From Flammeovirga kamogawensis (GTDB taxonomy: Bacteria > Bacteroidota > Bacteroidia > Cytophagales > Flammeovirgaceae), in contig NZ_CP076129.1 of the NCBI RefSeq assembly GCF_018736065.1, positions 806,001-870,000 on the forward strand: 64,000 nucleotides of DNA, given 5' to 3'. The notes beneath the pieces are model-generated. The model did no database searches and had not been told where the DNA came from. It was given only the letters and a program-made list of their open reading frames with translations. The first letter of the stretch is position 1; every line of letters starts with the position of its first letter. Shown piece by piece: positions 37,979 to 48,700 of this stretch. A program made the translations under genes and the position numbers.

Positions 37979-40543
37979 TTACATATTACTTAAAGAAGAT
38001 TCTCCAAAAGTAATTTGAGTTTCCAAAATACCTACAGCGTATTCTGGGTAAGGAGTCACATTAATTCTTATTGCGTCACAATTTAAATCCGATGCAGGAT
38101 GAATAACATTGAATTGGTTTAAGGCAGTTCTGTAACCATCTGTGATATACACTTCGAATGGATGCCACTTACCTTCTTTTTTATATTCTACATTCCAAGA
38201 TTTAGGTTTTTTCACACTACCATTATGCTCACTTCTGTCAGCCCAGTATACTGAAATATCTCTAATATCTTTTGTTTCTTTAAAGTTAATTGTTGCCCAT
38301 TGTTTTTTACCTACTTCTGGGAAAGTTGACCATCTTGGAAGACTTCCTCTATCTGCAGAACTACCTGGAATTGCACCATCACAAAGTGCTTCAATTGAGG
38401 CGTCATTTGCTTTTTCTACAAAAGAAGCTTCAATACTTTCGATGGCAAATAAATACTTAATAGAAGGTAGATTCTCAACGGCTAAGTCTTGGTTATCTGG
38501 TAACCAAACCGACATTGTTTTACCTGCTCCTCTATTACTCCAAGCATAATAAGGAATAAGGTTAATTCCTTTATCTTTTGCATTTTTATCATCAATAACT
38601 TGCTTTCCTTTTATCTGAATAGATGGAATGCCTTCTAATACTCCTTGGTTGATATTTGCTGTTTTTCCAATAGTTGCTAACGCAGTTGAAGGAACAAATA
38701 AATTTTGGATTTTCACATCATTATCTGGCTCTTCTGCACAATATACTAGAGGTCCTTTTACAACGGCAACTCTGTGCTCATTTGCTTCAATTTTATCAAA
38801 AGAATCTACATATCTAGCTTCCATTGGTAATGATAGTTCTAAAACATCACCTTTTGTCCATTCTCTATTAATTACAGCAAACCCTTGTTCAACATCGTAA
38901 TCAACGGTTTTACCATTTACCTTAACAGTTACCTCACCTTTATTTTCTGTAATGAAAGGATATAATTTACCAGGCACATAGTTTTTACCTTTTGCCCAAG
39001 TTGGAATTCTTAATTTAAAAGCAAATTCTTGTGTTTCCTTTTCAGGAATTACTTCAACTTTTACATCTCCTGAGAAAGGATATTTTGTATCTTGGATAAC
39101 GTTTACGCTACCATCTGCCAAAGGAATTTCAGCTTCACTACCAGCATATAATGATAAATAAATATCTTTATCAGTATGTGCATACATATAGCCAGGTGCT
39201 TGAAGAATCATACGTGAAATATTTGGAGGGCAACATGCACAACCAAACCATTTTGCTCTATCAGCTACACCATGATTAAATGTGCTAATGCCATCTGCCT
39301 CTAAAGGGTTTACATAAAAGAATGCATTACCTGCCAAATTGATACCTGCCAAAGCATTGTTAAATAATGATAGTTCAGCAATATCTAAATATTTAGCATC
39401 TTTTGTTAATAAGAACATTCTGTGATTAAAGAATACATTTGAAACCGCTGCGCAAGTTTCGTTATAAGCATCTTTATTTGGTAATTCATACTCAGCACCA
39501 AAACCTTCAATTCCGTGTACTGCACCTAATCCACCTGTAATGTGCATTCTAGTATTTACAAGGTTATCCCAAATTGAGTCTAACGCTTGTTTGTAGTCGC
39601 TTCTTCCTGTTAATGCATCAACATCTGCCATTGCACAATATTGGTAAGCTGCTCTTACTGCATGACCAGCTGGCTCAAATTGTTTTGCTACCGGAGCATG
39701 TTGTTGACCATACGTTGGAGACATAACACCTGTACCGTCTACAGTATAAGTAACACCTCTAATATCTAAGAATTTCTTAGCCATATCTAAGTACAACTCA
39801 TTATTAGTAGCTCTGTATAGTTTACAAAGTGCTAATTCAATTTCTTGATGACCAGGCGCTTGATTGATTGGCTTACCATCATTGTAGTTCGGATCACCAC
39901 CAACAAAAAATACTTTATTTACATGCTGAGCATTTTTCTCAGCCATTTTTAACCATCTATCTTTTCCTGTTGCTTCATAATAAGCCACAGCACCTTCATA
40001 CATATGTCCTACATTGTACAGCTCATGTGAATGTACTAACCAAGAGTAAGGCTTTTCACCCATCTCATTTAAGTTAGGATTTCCACAAGTATGCGAAATA
40101 TACAAGTACCCATCATCTTGCATTGCGTTTCCAATCAAATCAATGATAGAATCTAGCTCTACTTCTAACTCCTCATTAGGGTAAGTCATTAAAGAGTAAG
40201 CTGCTCCTTCCATCACTTTAAATAAGTCAGAGCTAATAAAACGGTGAGGAGAAGGTTTATCTTCACTTTTTCCTAAACGGAAATCGCCACACATTTTTAA
40301 TCTATCAATGGCTTCTTGACCATTTTTTAAAGAGAAAGGTACAGTTACATCTCTTTCTGTTACTAACCTTGGTTGCCAGAACTCATCCGTCATTTTCACC
40401 TTATTAAAAGGCACTGGTACCACTGGGTAGTCATTTTTACTTGCTGCTGAATCTCCAAATGTAGTTTTACATCCGGTCACTACAGCAAGTGATATTAATA
40501 GTGGAGCTAATTTCTTAGCCACATTAGTCACTTTATTATTCAT
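37979..40543 (-). CDS. GH127/DUF1680-family glycoside hydrolase, lipoprotein
   Basis: 854 residues. Lipoprotein signal with Cys25 (VVTGCKTT). (alpha/alpha)6 barrel (about 45-520) with the DUF1680 catalytic set: Glu362 and Cys364 in YNETCAAVSN, Cys437-Cys438 in FGCACCPPNIS, forming the zinc/Cys nucleophile site known from GH127. C-terminal beta domain, then an F5/8-type C-like module (about 715-850). GH127 members are beta-L-arabinofuranosidases, but marine members in carrageenan PULs remove 3,6-anhydro-D-galactose (Ficko-Blean et al., Zobellia work, from memory). With three sulfatases around, I favour the latter, as inference. It follows the 315-residue gene by 32 bp. Confidence 0.9.
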   Translation of the reverse strand: MNNKVTNVAKKLAPLLISLAVVTGCKTTFGDSAASKNDYPVVPVPFNKVKMTDEFWQPRLVTERDVTVPFSLKNGQEAIDRLKMCGDFRLGKSEDKPSPHRFISSDLFKVMEGAAYSLMTYPNEELEVELDSIIDLIGNAMQDDGYLYISHTCGNPNLNEMGEKPYSWLVHSHELYNVGHMYEGAVAYYEATGKDRWLKMAEKNAQHVNKVFFVGGDPNYNDGKPINQAPGHQEIELALCKLYRATNNELYLDMAKKFLDIRGVTYTVDGTGVMSPTYGQQHAPVAKQFEPAGHAVRAAYQYCAMADVDALTGRSDYKQALDSIWDNLVNTRMHITGGLGAVHGIEGFGAEYELPNKDAYNETCAAVSNVFFNHRMFLLTKDAKYLDIAELSLFNNALAGINLAGNAFFYVNPLEADGISTFNHGVADRAKWFGCACCPPNISRMILQAPGYMYAHTDKDIYLSLYAGSEAEIPLADGSVNVIQDTKYPFSGDVKVEVIPEKETQEFAFKLRIPTWAKGKNYVPGKLYPFITENKGEVTVKVNGKTVDYDVEQGFAVINREWTKGDVLELSLPMEARYVDSFDKIEANEHRVAVVKGPLVYCAEEPDNDVKIQNLFVPSTALATIGKTANINQGVLEGIPSIQIKGKQVIDDKNAKDKGINLIPYYAWSNRGAGKTMSVWLPDNQDLAVENLPSIKYLFAIESIEASFVEKANDASIEALCDGAIPGSSADRGSLPRWSTFPEVGKKQWATINFKETKDIRDISVYWADRSEHNGSVKKPKSWNVEYKKEGKWHPFEVYITDGYRTALNQFNVIHPASDLNCDAIRINVTPYPEYAVGILETQITFGESSLSNM

Positions 40544-40574
40544 CTTCGTAGTCTATTTTATCTTTTTATATACC

Positions 40575-41522
40575 TTAGTTTACTTGTTTGTCACCCCACT
40601 CTATGTAAGTGATATAAACGTCACCTTGAAAGTTCATAACGTTTACATAATCTTCTTTGGCTTTTGGAAAACCCGTTTCTGGATCATATCCTGAAAACTT
40701 ATTAGGGTCTTGCCAAAGTTTATAAGTACTTCCGCCAATTAATATATCTACCTGAGAAATAATTGCCTTATCAGGAGCCTCTACATAATTAACATTTGGA
40801 TTTACCTTAGCTGCGTGTCTTTTATTTGTATCTTTCATTGGTCTAACTCCACCTGGCGTTCTACTTCCTGGCTTCATTACATCATTATCCGATGTACAGT
40901 AAAAAAACCAATCATTTACAAAACCATCAGGCTTAAAGTTTGGATCTGCATCAGGAAGTGTTTCAAATCCAGGATAAAACCCTTGCTTCTGAAAATCATT
41001 TAATTTAGAGTTCTCATTACCAACAGTATACACTAATTGATCTGTTTTATCTTTATAATGAACTCTCCAACCTGCAGTTACGTCACCGTTATTTCTTCCG
41101 TCTCCAAAACGGACATCATGGTCTGCTTTATCTGGTACTAAACGCATTTCCATTCTCATCTCTTTCCCTACTAATTCCATATTAGGATTAATAGTAAAAC
41201 CTGAAGGAATTCTTCTGTCTTTTATAGTAAACTTTAATTGTTTTTTTGTTGATGATGGAGTAGTTGAACCAGCAGGTGTTTCAAACTCCTTTAACTCTAT
41301 ACTATTAGGATCGATTGCTCCCCAAAATGAAAAATCTTTTAATACTTCTTCTACACTATTGTAGTCTGTCATATGTTTAGAATAAAGTATAGGAGCCGTA
41401 TTATTCTCAGTAGTAGAGATAGGGTCATTATTATTAGGATTTGCAGCGATTGCACCTATAGATAGAAAAGATGCTAATGTTCCCCCGACAATAGTTTTAA
41501 ATAAATTAGTATTCAATTTCAT
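40575..41522 (-). CDS. Secreted paralogue of the SusD-linked lipoprotein
   Basis: 315 residues. Sec signal peptide (LSIGAIAA) without a lipobox. Residues about 50-313 align with the middle of the 455-residue lipoprotein at 42132: VEEVLKDFSFWGAI, RRIPSGFTINPNMEL, MEMRLVPD, VDILIGGSTYKLW, NFQGDVYITYIEWG. No known family recognised. Soluble periplasmic or exported, leading the operon with GH127, sulfatases and mutarotase. It could be a glycan-binding protein or an uncharacterised enzyme; the conserved charged residues do not decide. Confidence 0.75.
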   Translation of the reverse strand: MKLNTNLFKTIVGGTLASFLSIGAIAANPNNNDPISTTENNTAPILYSKHMTDYNSVEEVLKDFSFWGAIDPNSIELKEFETPAGSTTPSSTKKQLKFTIKDRRIPSGFTINPNMELVGKEMRMEMRLVPDKADHDVRFGDGRNNGDVTAGWRVHYKDKTDQLVYTVGNENSKLNDFQKQGFYPGFETLPDADPNFKPDGFVNDWFFYCTSDNDVMKPGSRTPGGVRPMKDTNKRHAAKVNPNVNYVEAPDKAIISQVDILIGGSTYKLWQDPNKFSGYDPETGFPKAKEDYVNVMNFQGDVYITYIEWGDKQVN

Positions 41523-42131
41523 TTTCTTGGAAATTTATAATTATGCTAATTGAAAAAGTAATTCCATTTCATCAGTAATTATTTGAATTGATCAAATATC
41601 ACAGTAGCAAATATGCAGGGTAACATTAAATAATATTAGGATTATTTAAGCTATTAGTCGTACAATTCTTAGTTATTAATGAGCTTTATGGTGTTTTAGG
41701 ACAATTATGCTAATTGCTAAACATTTTGTGCTAATTGTTTTAATGCTACTTCTGATTGGACATCCTTAAAGGATAAAAAAAATATCACTTAGTACGACAT
41801 ACATAAATAATCATATTATTAAAAGAGGCAATTTAAACGTTCTATTCGTATACATAACTGGATTCTATTTAATGTACTGTAAATAAATAGTACGTAATTA
41901 TATAATAGATCGTATGTCTTAAAAGGTGATGAAAATAGTGGTCAATCTCATTCAAAATTTAGCATTAATCGTTTAGAGGGAGTTTAATAAAAAGAAATTT
42001 ACTTCTAATTGATGTTTTAATAATGAATTAAAGTTTTACTATTTACTGTTCAGTAAAATACATTCATAAAAAAAAGGCTGCTCTTTAATCTTAAAGAACA
42101 ACCTGTTAAATATAATTTTTGATGCTTTGTA
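41523..42131. other. 609-bp intergenic region
   Basis: No gene seen. It contains the terminator of the SusCD unit (42068-42104) and must carry the promoter of the downstream enzyme operon (start 41522). Very AT-rich. No reliable promoter or regulator site by eye. Confidence 0.45.
42068..42104 (-). terminator. Rho-independent terminator after the SusCD-SGBP unit
   Basis: aggctgctcttt (42075-42086) pairs with aaagaacaacct (42093-42104), with two G-U pairs. On the minus strand a long T-run follows (aaaaaaaa on plus). It lies 28 bp past the stop at 42132. Confidence 0.8.
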
Positions 42132-43499
42132 TTATTGCACTTTCAATTTAATTTCTGATACAGATCTTAAAATTTCATACTCTGCTGCAGAATAATCTCT
42201 ATTATCTTGGTATCCATTTTCTGAATATTTCTTTGTACCCACATTAGTTGCTACAACGCTGACTGTAAATTCACCTTCACCAGTATATATGTATTGAAAT
42301 GTGTTTTGCTTATTTATAAATTCATTACTTACAGAAATACCCTCATCATAAGGTAAATAAGTATGTGCTCCCCACTCTATTGAAGTAACATAAACATCGC
42401 CTTGAAAATTTCTAGTACGGTCATAATCTGAAGGGTTATTAGGAAAACCTGTTTCTTCATCATATCCAGAATAATTTGTTTCTGGATCTTCCCATAAGTT
42501 ATAAGTAGATCCACCAATAAGTACATCCACTTCCCTTACAATTGCTCTTTCAGGGTGACTTTTATAACTGTACTCTGAGTAATCATTATTCCCTAATCCA
42601 GAAGCTGTTAATGGATGAATTTTATGCATATGTCTGTTTGACACATCATTAAATTCTCTTCTTCCTCCAATTAATTTACCATTTGGAGGTAACATTGCAT
42701 CATTTGATTTTGAGCAGCTGAATGTGTAATCATTTAAAAAACCATTCGGATTAAAAGAAGGATCAGCATTAGGTAAAGACTGAAAATTAGGATAAAAACC
42801 TCTAAACTGGTAATCAGTAAATGATAAAGGATTAATTCCTGGAGTATATAACTGATCATCGATTCTATCATAAAAATGTAATCTGAATGCAGAAGTTACT
42901 TTTGTATTGTTTCTACCTTCTTCAAATCTTACAAACCTGTCTTCTGCATCAGGAACTAAACGCATCTCTAAATACATCAATCTATTAAATAAACGGATAT
43001 TCGGTTTAAATGTAAACCCTGATGGAATTCTTCTGTCTGCAATTCTAAATTTCAATTGTTTAGGGTGTGAAGATTCAACAACAGATCCTTCTGGTGTTCC
43101 AAATTCACCTAATTCTATGTCTTCAATTGCTCCAAAGAATTTAAAATCTTCTAACACCTCTTCTACAGTATTATAATCTTTAAAAAAGGTTTTATAAACA
43201 GCATCATCTGTACTAGTTCTTCTTCTAAAAACTGTATCTTCAAAAGCATCTCTTCCATACTCCATCTCTGCTCTCACTTTTGAGTACTTATATTCTTGTG
43301 TAGAATCTCCAGTGAAAATGGTAACAAAATCAGCATCACCTTCAACAGTAAATGTAACAACATCTCCAATAGATGGATTAGATGGAGAATAAGTCACGCT
43401 GACATGTGGAGTACTGATATTATCAAAATCATACTCTTCACAACTAAATAGAAGTAAAAGTGATAATAATGTACCTATATATTTAAAGCTTAATTTCAT
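42132..43499 (-). CDS. Lipoprotein in the surface-glycan-binding (SusE/F) position
   Basis: 455 residues. Lipoprotein signal (LLLLFSCEEYDF), PKD/Ig-like N-terminal domain (about 30-80, SNPSIGDVVTFTVEGDAD), then a domain of about 270 residues shared with the 315-residue protein at 40575, then a C-terminal Ig-like strand set (about 375-455). It sits 39 bp after susD, where SusE/SusF-like glycan-binding lipoproteins normally lie, and is probably anchored on the cell surface. The shared domain itself is not one I recognise; glycan binding is inferred from position. Confidence 0.75.
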   Translation of the reverse strand: MKLSFKYIGTLLSLLLLFSCEEYDFDNISTPHVSVTYSPSNPSIGDVVTFTVEGDADFVTIFTGDSTQEYKYSKVRAEMEYGRDAFEDTVFRRRTSTDDAVYKTFFKDYNTVEEVLEDFKFFGAIEDIELGEFGTPEGSVVESSHPKQLKFRIADRRIPSGFTFKPNIRLFNRLMYLEMRLVPDAEDRFVRFEEGRNNTKVTSAFRLHFYDRIDDQLYTPGINPLSFTDYQFRGFYPNFQSLPNADPSFNPNGFLNDYTFSCSKSNDAMLPPNGKLIGGRREFNDVSNRHMHKIHPLTASGLGNNDYSEYSYKSHPERAIVREVDVLIGGSTYNLWEDPETNYSGYDEETGFPNNPSDYDRTRNFQGDVYVTSIEWGAHTYLPYDEGISVSNEFINKQNTFQYIYTGEGEFTVSVVATNVGTKKYSENGYQDNRDYSAAEYEILRSVSEIKLKVQ

Positions 43500-43538
43500 G
43501 ATATTCTAGATTTTAACTAGTTAAAATTTAAAAGAAGA

Positions 43539-45704
43539 TTAATACCCTGGATTTTGACGTAAATCAGGAAAATATTGGAACTCTTCTAAAGGAATTGGAA
43601 GTAGCACTTTGTAGGCCAAATTTGTTGTATTGATTCTATCCTCCATTTCTCTTTGATAAAAAGAAACACCTGCAGAATAAGGATCTCTGTATGAATTTAA
43701 ATTGTAATACACATGATTCCCTTTAGTATTATCAAAATGTAAATCTGGATATCTAGATAAATCAAACCATCTACAATCATCTTCTCCACATAATTCTCTT
43801 ACTCTTTCTAAAAGAATTTCTCTAAGTGCTTGTTCACCTGTTAAAGATGTTGGAATATCTATCGGCCTATTGGTTGCATAAGAATAAGGGGCATCACCAT
43901 CTAAGTCGAATAGATCTACAAAATTTGTAGCGTGGTTTCTTGCTCTATCTCTTACTTTATTTAACTCTGCTATAGCTAAAGATGTATTCCCTTTAAAGTA
44001 TAACGCTTCTGCTTTCAATAAATGCATTTCAGCTAACCTCAAAATTGGATAGTCTACCCCAGTCAATTCTGGCAAGAAACTATCAGGAAGAGAGGATGGG
44101 TGAGGTCTTCTAAATTTAGAAAAACGCCATTGTCTAGGCATTCTAAATAAATCACTATCAAATATTGTTCTTACTGTACCATCATTTTCTTTTTCCTCTT
44201 TCCAAATACCTATCGCATTTTGATTGTTATTCGTATATTCTGTTAAGATATTTAATTCTTGTGTTGAATATTCATCTCCTTTTAAAGGTGAAATGAAATA
44301 ATCTCGTCCATTTCTACTAAGTGTACTTCCATTTTCATCTTTTGTATATTTCCCAAAAGGTTCAAATATCCACATCCCATCTGCCAAGTCTTGATGAAAG
44401 TTTTGATCAGGATCTGAACCAGTAATAAACATCTTCACAACGTTCCACATTCTTCTTGTACTATCTCCTGTAAAAGATAATGAGTTTTGATTTTCCATTG
44501 TTTTAGGTAAAATTCTATCAAAACCATCCCTTGGATTACCTTTTTCCAAAGCTCCCCAAGCTTCAGCCATTCCTTTATAAGTACTTCCATATTCTAAGGG
44601 CTGTCCTTCTTTTGGTACGGTAGAATACTCATTAGTTGAACCCCAAGTTGGTAAATCGTACAATAATGCATGCCATTTAGTAGAACCTCGTCCACCTTGA
44701 GCACCATTGATTGCACTACCTTCTGTGCCCCATTCATTATTTCCAATTCCAAGACCTCCTGTTGTTCCTTGAGATGCTACTACACTAAACAATACCTCTG
44801 AATTTGCCTTTGTAAATACAGCAGGGTAATAATTTTCTAGTTGATGTTGTCCAATTTGTTGATTAATCAAGCTATCGCAAAGTAAAATTGCTTTGTCGTA
44901 CAATTCTTCTCTACTTACAGTTCCTGGAAGTTCACCAATTTTATCATTAAAAAAGCCTGCTCTTCTAATATAAGATGCCTGAAAAACATATGCTTTTGCT
45001 AAAAGCCCTGCTGCTGCACCTTGTGTAACTCTACCATAAAGAAGTGTTTCTACCCCATTAATTTTATTAGGTACACAATTGTCTTTGGCAAAAGTGAGTT
45101 CATTTTCTAAGAAAGCAAAAAGTTCATCTCTTGTTGCTCTAGGTTTAAACTCAGGAGTTGTTGCTACAACATTTGTCAAAATAGGTACACCACCAAAATA
45201 TCTATACAATGTAAAATAAGCATATGCCCTCATGAATTTCACTTCACCAAGAAGCATATTCGATGCTTTAAAACCTTCTCTTTCTGACATTAGCGAAATA
45301 AAGGTTCTATCCTCTCTATTACTGTTTACAAAAGTTTGGTCAATTATATCTCTTTTACTTTCTATCTCTCTTATTGTTACATTTGCAGTGGCAATAAACC
45401 CATAAAGTTTTCTCCAAAGATCTCTCACTTGAAATGATGTAGGTTTTAGTATCATCCTGCCTGCATCTTGGTTACCTTCATGTAAATCGGTGGGCATCAT
45501 AAAACGTTCACGCCCCATTACACCATCTTCTCTATCGCCTAATTTAGCATAAGATGCTCCTAATAATGTTGTTGCTTTATCATAAGAATTAAGATAAGAA
45601 TCAGCATTAACACCCACTTTTGGCTCTTCATGTAAGAAGTTTGTACAACCTAATGTTGCTATCACTCCAAACAATAATATGCAATATTTTTGTATCGTTT
45701 TCAT
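43539..45704 (-). CDS. susD: SusD-family nutrient-binding outer membrane lipoprotein
   Basis: 721 residues, longer than typical SusD (about 500-600). Lipoprotein signal ending at Cys20 (IATLGCTNF). TPR-like helical scaffold and the family pattern near the C-terminus: LRLAEMHLLKAEALYFKG, ALREILLERVRELCGEDDCRWFDLSRY, PIPLEEFQYFPDLRQNPGY. Binds oligosaccharides on the surface and hands them to SusC. Its ATG directly follows the SusC stop with no gap, so translation is probably coupled. The extra length lies in the middle loop region (about 300-540). Confidence 0.95.
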   Translation of the reverse strand: MKTIQKYCILLFGVIATLGCTNFLHEEPKVGVNADSYLNSYDKATTLLGASYAKLGDREDGVMGRERFMMPTDLHEGNQDAGRMILKPTSFQVRDLWRKLYGFIATANVTIREIESKRDIIDQTFVNSNREDRTFISLMSEREGFKASNMLLGEVKFMRAYAYFTLYRYFGGVPILTNVVATTPEFKPRATRDELFAFLENELTFAKDNCVPNKINGVETLLYGRVTQGAAAGLLAKAYVFQASYIRRAGFFNDKIGELPGTVSREELYDKAILLCDSLINQQIGQHQLENYYPAVFTKANSEVLFSVVASQGTTGGLGIGNNEWGTEGSAINGAQGGRGSTKWHALLYDLPTWGSTNEYSTVPKEGQPLEYGSTYKGMAEAWGALEKGNPRDGFDRILPKTMENQNSLSFTGDSTRRMWNVVKMFITGSDPDQNFHQDLADGMWIFEPFGKYTKDENGSTLSRNGRDYFISPLKGDEYSTQELNILTEYTNNNQNAIGIWKEEKENDGTVRTIFDSDLFRMPRQWRFSKFRRPHPSSLPDSFLPELTGVDYPILRLAEMHLLKAEALYFKGNTSLAIAELNKVRDRARNHATNFVDLFDLDGDAPYSYATNRPIDIPTSLTGEQALREILLERVRELCGEDDCRWFDLSRYPDLHFDNTKGNHVYYNLNSYRDPYSAGVSFYQREMEDRINTTNLAYKVLLPIPLEEFQYFPDLRQNPGY

Positions 45705-48700
45705 TTAAAAAGTAACGTTTAAGGCTATAGAATGTGTTGTTGAAGTAGGATAAGAAGATAAATCTACTCCCGATAAAAATCTTGTCTGCAGGTTTTTATC
45801 CAAGTCTGCTGGCTGCGTATTTACTTCAGGGTCATATCCAGAATAGCGAGTGTAGGTCCATAAATTTCTAGCAGCATAAGATAATCTTGTACTTTTCATA
45901 TTTAACTTCTGCAACATATTCTGTGGCATCGATATTCCAAATGACAAGTTATTTAATCTAATAAATGAACCATCTTCTACTACTTCTGAGTTAGAGAATC
46001 TTCTATAATTAGCATCTTCTGTATAAGTACCATTTCTATTTCTTCCACTCCATTTCGCATCAGCAATAATTTTTAATTCATTATTAACTCCATGCCCAGC
46101 AGAAATTAAACTAACTACATTACTATTTAAAAGATCATTCCCGTATGAGTAACTAAAATTAAGACCTAAATCAAAAATTTTATACCTGAACCTAAAGCTG
46201 GCTCCACCAATAAAATCAGGTTCAACATGTGCTAGAGGAACTCTATCAGCATCTGTAATTCTACCATCTCCATCAATATCTACAAAAGTAAATTTACCAT
46301 TAGGATAGCTTCTTGATGGATCTGTTAACCCTTGTCCACCTGGAGCAACTTCATTAATATCACTTGGGTTAGCATTATGATGGCTATTGTCGTCATTCAT
46401 GATCCTATCCATAACATGACCAAAATATAAACCTATAGGATAGCCTTCTTTTAAAAGAATATTTTCTGAATTACTAAATCCAACACTTCTATTTAAAAGC
46501 AATTGATTTCTATCGCCAAGATCTAAAACTTTAGAACGATTGGCACTAATATTAAAACCAAAATTGAAATCAAAATCTTTTGTTCTGATCACATGCGAAC
46601 TAATTGAAAATTCAACACCTCTATTTTGAACCGATCCTGAATTAACTGTTACGGATTCAAAACCAGACATTAGAGGAAGACGTTGATCAAGCAACATATC
46701 AGTTGTAATTTTCTCATAGAATTCACCCGTTAAAACTATTCTATCGTCAAATAAAGCTAGATCATATCCTAAATTTAATTCTTTAGATGTTTCCCATGTA
46801 ATATTAGGATTACCAAGTTCTTGCTGTGTATATGGCACATAAGCACTTTGATGATTACTACTACCAAATACTGCATTCCTATCTAAGTTATTTAAGAAGT
46901 TTGAATACCTATAATCATTGATCTGATCGTTACCTACAACCCCATAACTTACTCTAAATTTTGCATTACTAACTGTTCTTGTCAAGAAATCACTCTTCTT
47001 AAAAAATGGTTCTTCTGATAACCTCCAAGCAAAAGCTGCTGAAGGGAAAATACCCCATTTACCACTTTCGCCAAATCGAGAAGAACCATCTGTTCTTAAA
47101 GTAGCTGCTAAAAGGTATCTATCTTTAAAAGAATAATCAATTCTAGAAATAAAAGAAGCAAGTGAATGTGATCTATAAACCAATTCTGGAGATTCCATAT
47201 GATACCCTATTTCAGAGGCATGTATTCCATACCAACCAGACTCAGAAGTAAAATTAGTGTAGTTTACCGAATAGGACTCGTTTATATTTTGTCTTGCCTC
47301 AAAAGCAGCTAACGCTTTTAGAGAATGACCTTTTGGCATAAAAGTAAAATTATAATTTAGTTGAGAAAGGTATCTCCAACTTAGTAAGCCAAATTCTTCG
47401 TAATAGGCTTCTCCATTATTCAATGCAGAACTTCTTAATGTTGTATCTGAAAATCTGCGCTCTTCAATTGTCATATAACTTGTACCAAAGCTATTGTTCC
47501 AAGAAAGCCCTTTTCCTATATTATAGTTTAAACCTAAATCAATAGAAGGTCGCATATCCATTCTAGTAAACTCATTATCCATTACCTGACGATAAGGATT
47601 ATCAGCACCTCTTGTGTTTGGTAAGTATTCTCCCATATCTTCAAAAGTGAATTCTTTAGGGATAAAAGGACTAAAAGTTGACGCATTATTGAATAAACCT
47701 CCAACAAACCAGTTTGCACCTGTTCTTGAATTTATGTCAAATGTTATTCTAGCATTTAGTTTTAATTTATCTGTAATGTCAATTGCACTGTTATATCTTA
47801 AGTTTGCTCTTTTATAGGCATTATTAATAACTACACCCTCATCATTTGATACTGATAAGAATAAAGAGTTACTCATTTTTTTGGTAGATGATCTAAACGA
47901 AAAATCTGCTCCATAGCGTATTGCTGTTCTGAAAATCTCATCAACCCAATTCGTTACTTTTGATGGATCATTCCAAGCTTGTGTATTGTACTCTTCTTCA
48001 AAATCAATTCGATCTCTTCCTAAATTGGTGTACATCATGTTTCTGAGGTAATCTTCAGGAGAAAGTACTTCTAGCTCTTTCGTTAAATAACTTACACCTG
48101 TCGTTACCTTAAAGTCAAATTGTGTAGCACCTTCTTTCGCAGACTTTGTTGTGATTAAAACTACACCATTTGCCCCTTGAGATCCATAAATTGCAGTTGA
48201 AGATGCATCTTTTAATACAACTATATCTTCAATCATTTCTGGAGATAAAGTGGATAATGGGTTATGTGTTGGATCTGATGAGATTGGATATGGAAATCCA
48301 TCAATTACATAAAGAGGTGAACTACCTGCTGTTAATGAGTTTGTTCCTCTAATTTTAATTTGTGTTCCTGCACCTGGAGTTCCATCTGCTGTTAATACTT
48401 GAACACCCGCAATTTTTCCTTTTAAGGCTTGTTCCATAGTTGTGGGCAATTCGTTTTTCAACAATTGTGCATCAACATTTGAAATTGCACCTGTTAAATC
48501 TCCTTTCTTCTGAGAAGAATAACCAACAACAATTACTTCATCTAACCTTTGCGTATCTTGAGCTAATTTAACTTCAATAAACGACCTGCCTTTAACATCT
48601 ACTTCTTTTGTGACCAGTCCAACAAAAGAAAATTGCAATTTTGGGTTTTCTAATTCTTTTGGAAGGTTCACTCTAAAGTTTCCATCGTAGTCGGAAATGG

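Noticed and set aside
37979-40543. Arabinan or pectin PUL assignment from the GH127 alone
   Set aside because: GH127 also covers anhydrogalactosidase activity, and three sulfatases with no pectin-type enzymes argue against a neutral arabinan target.
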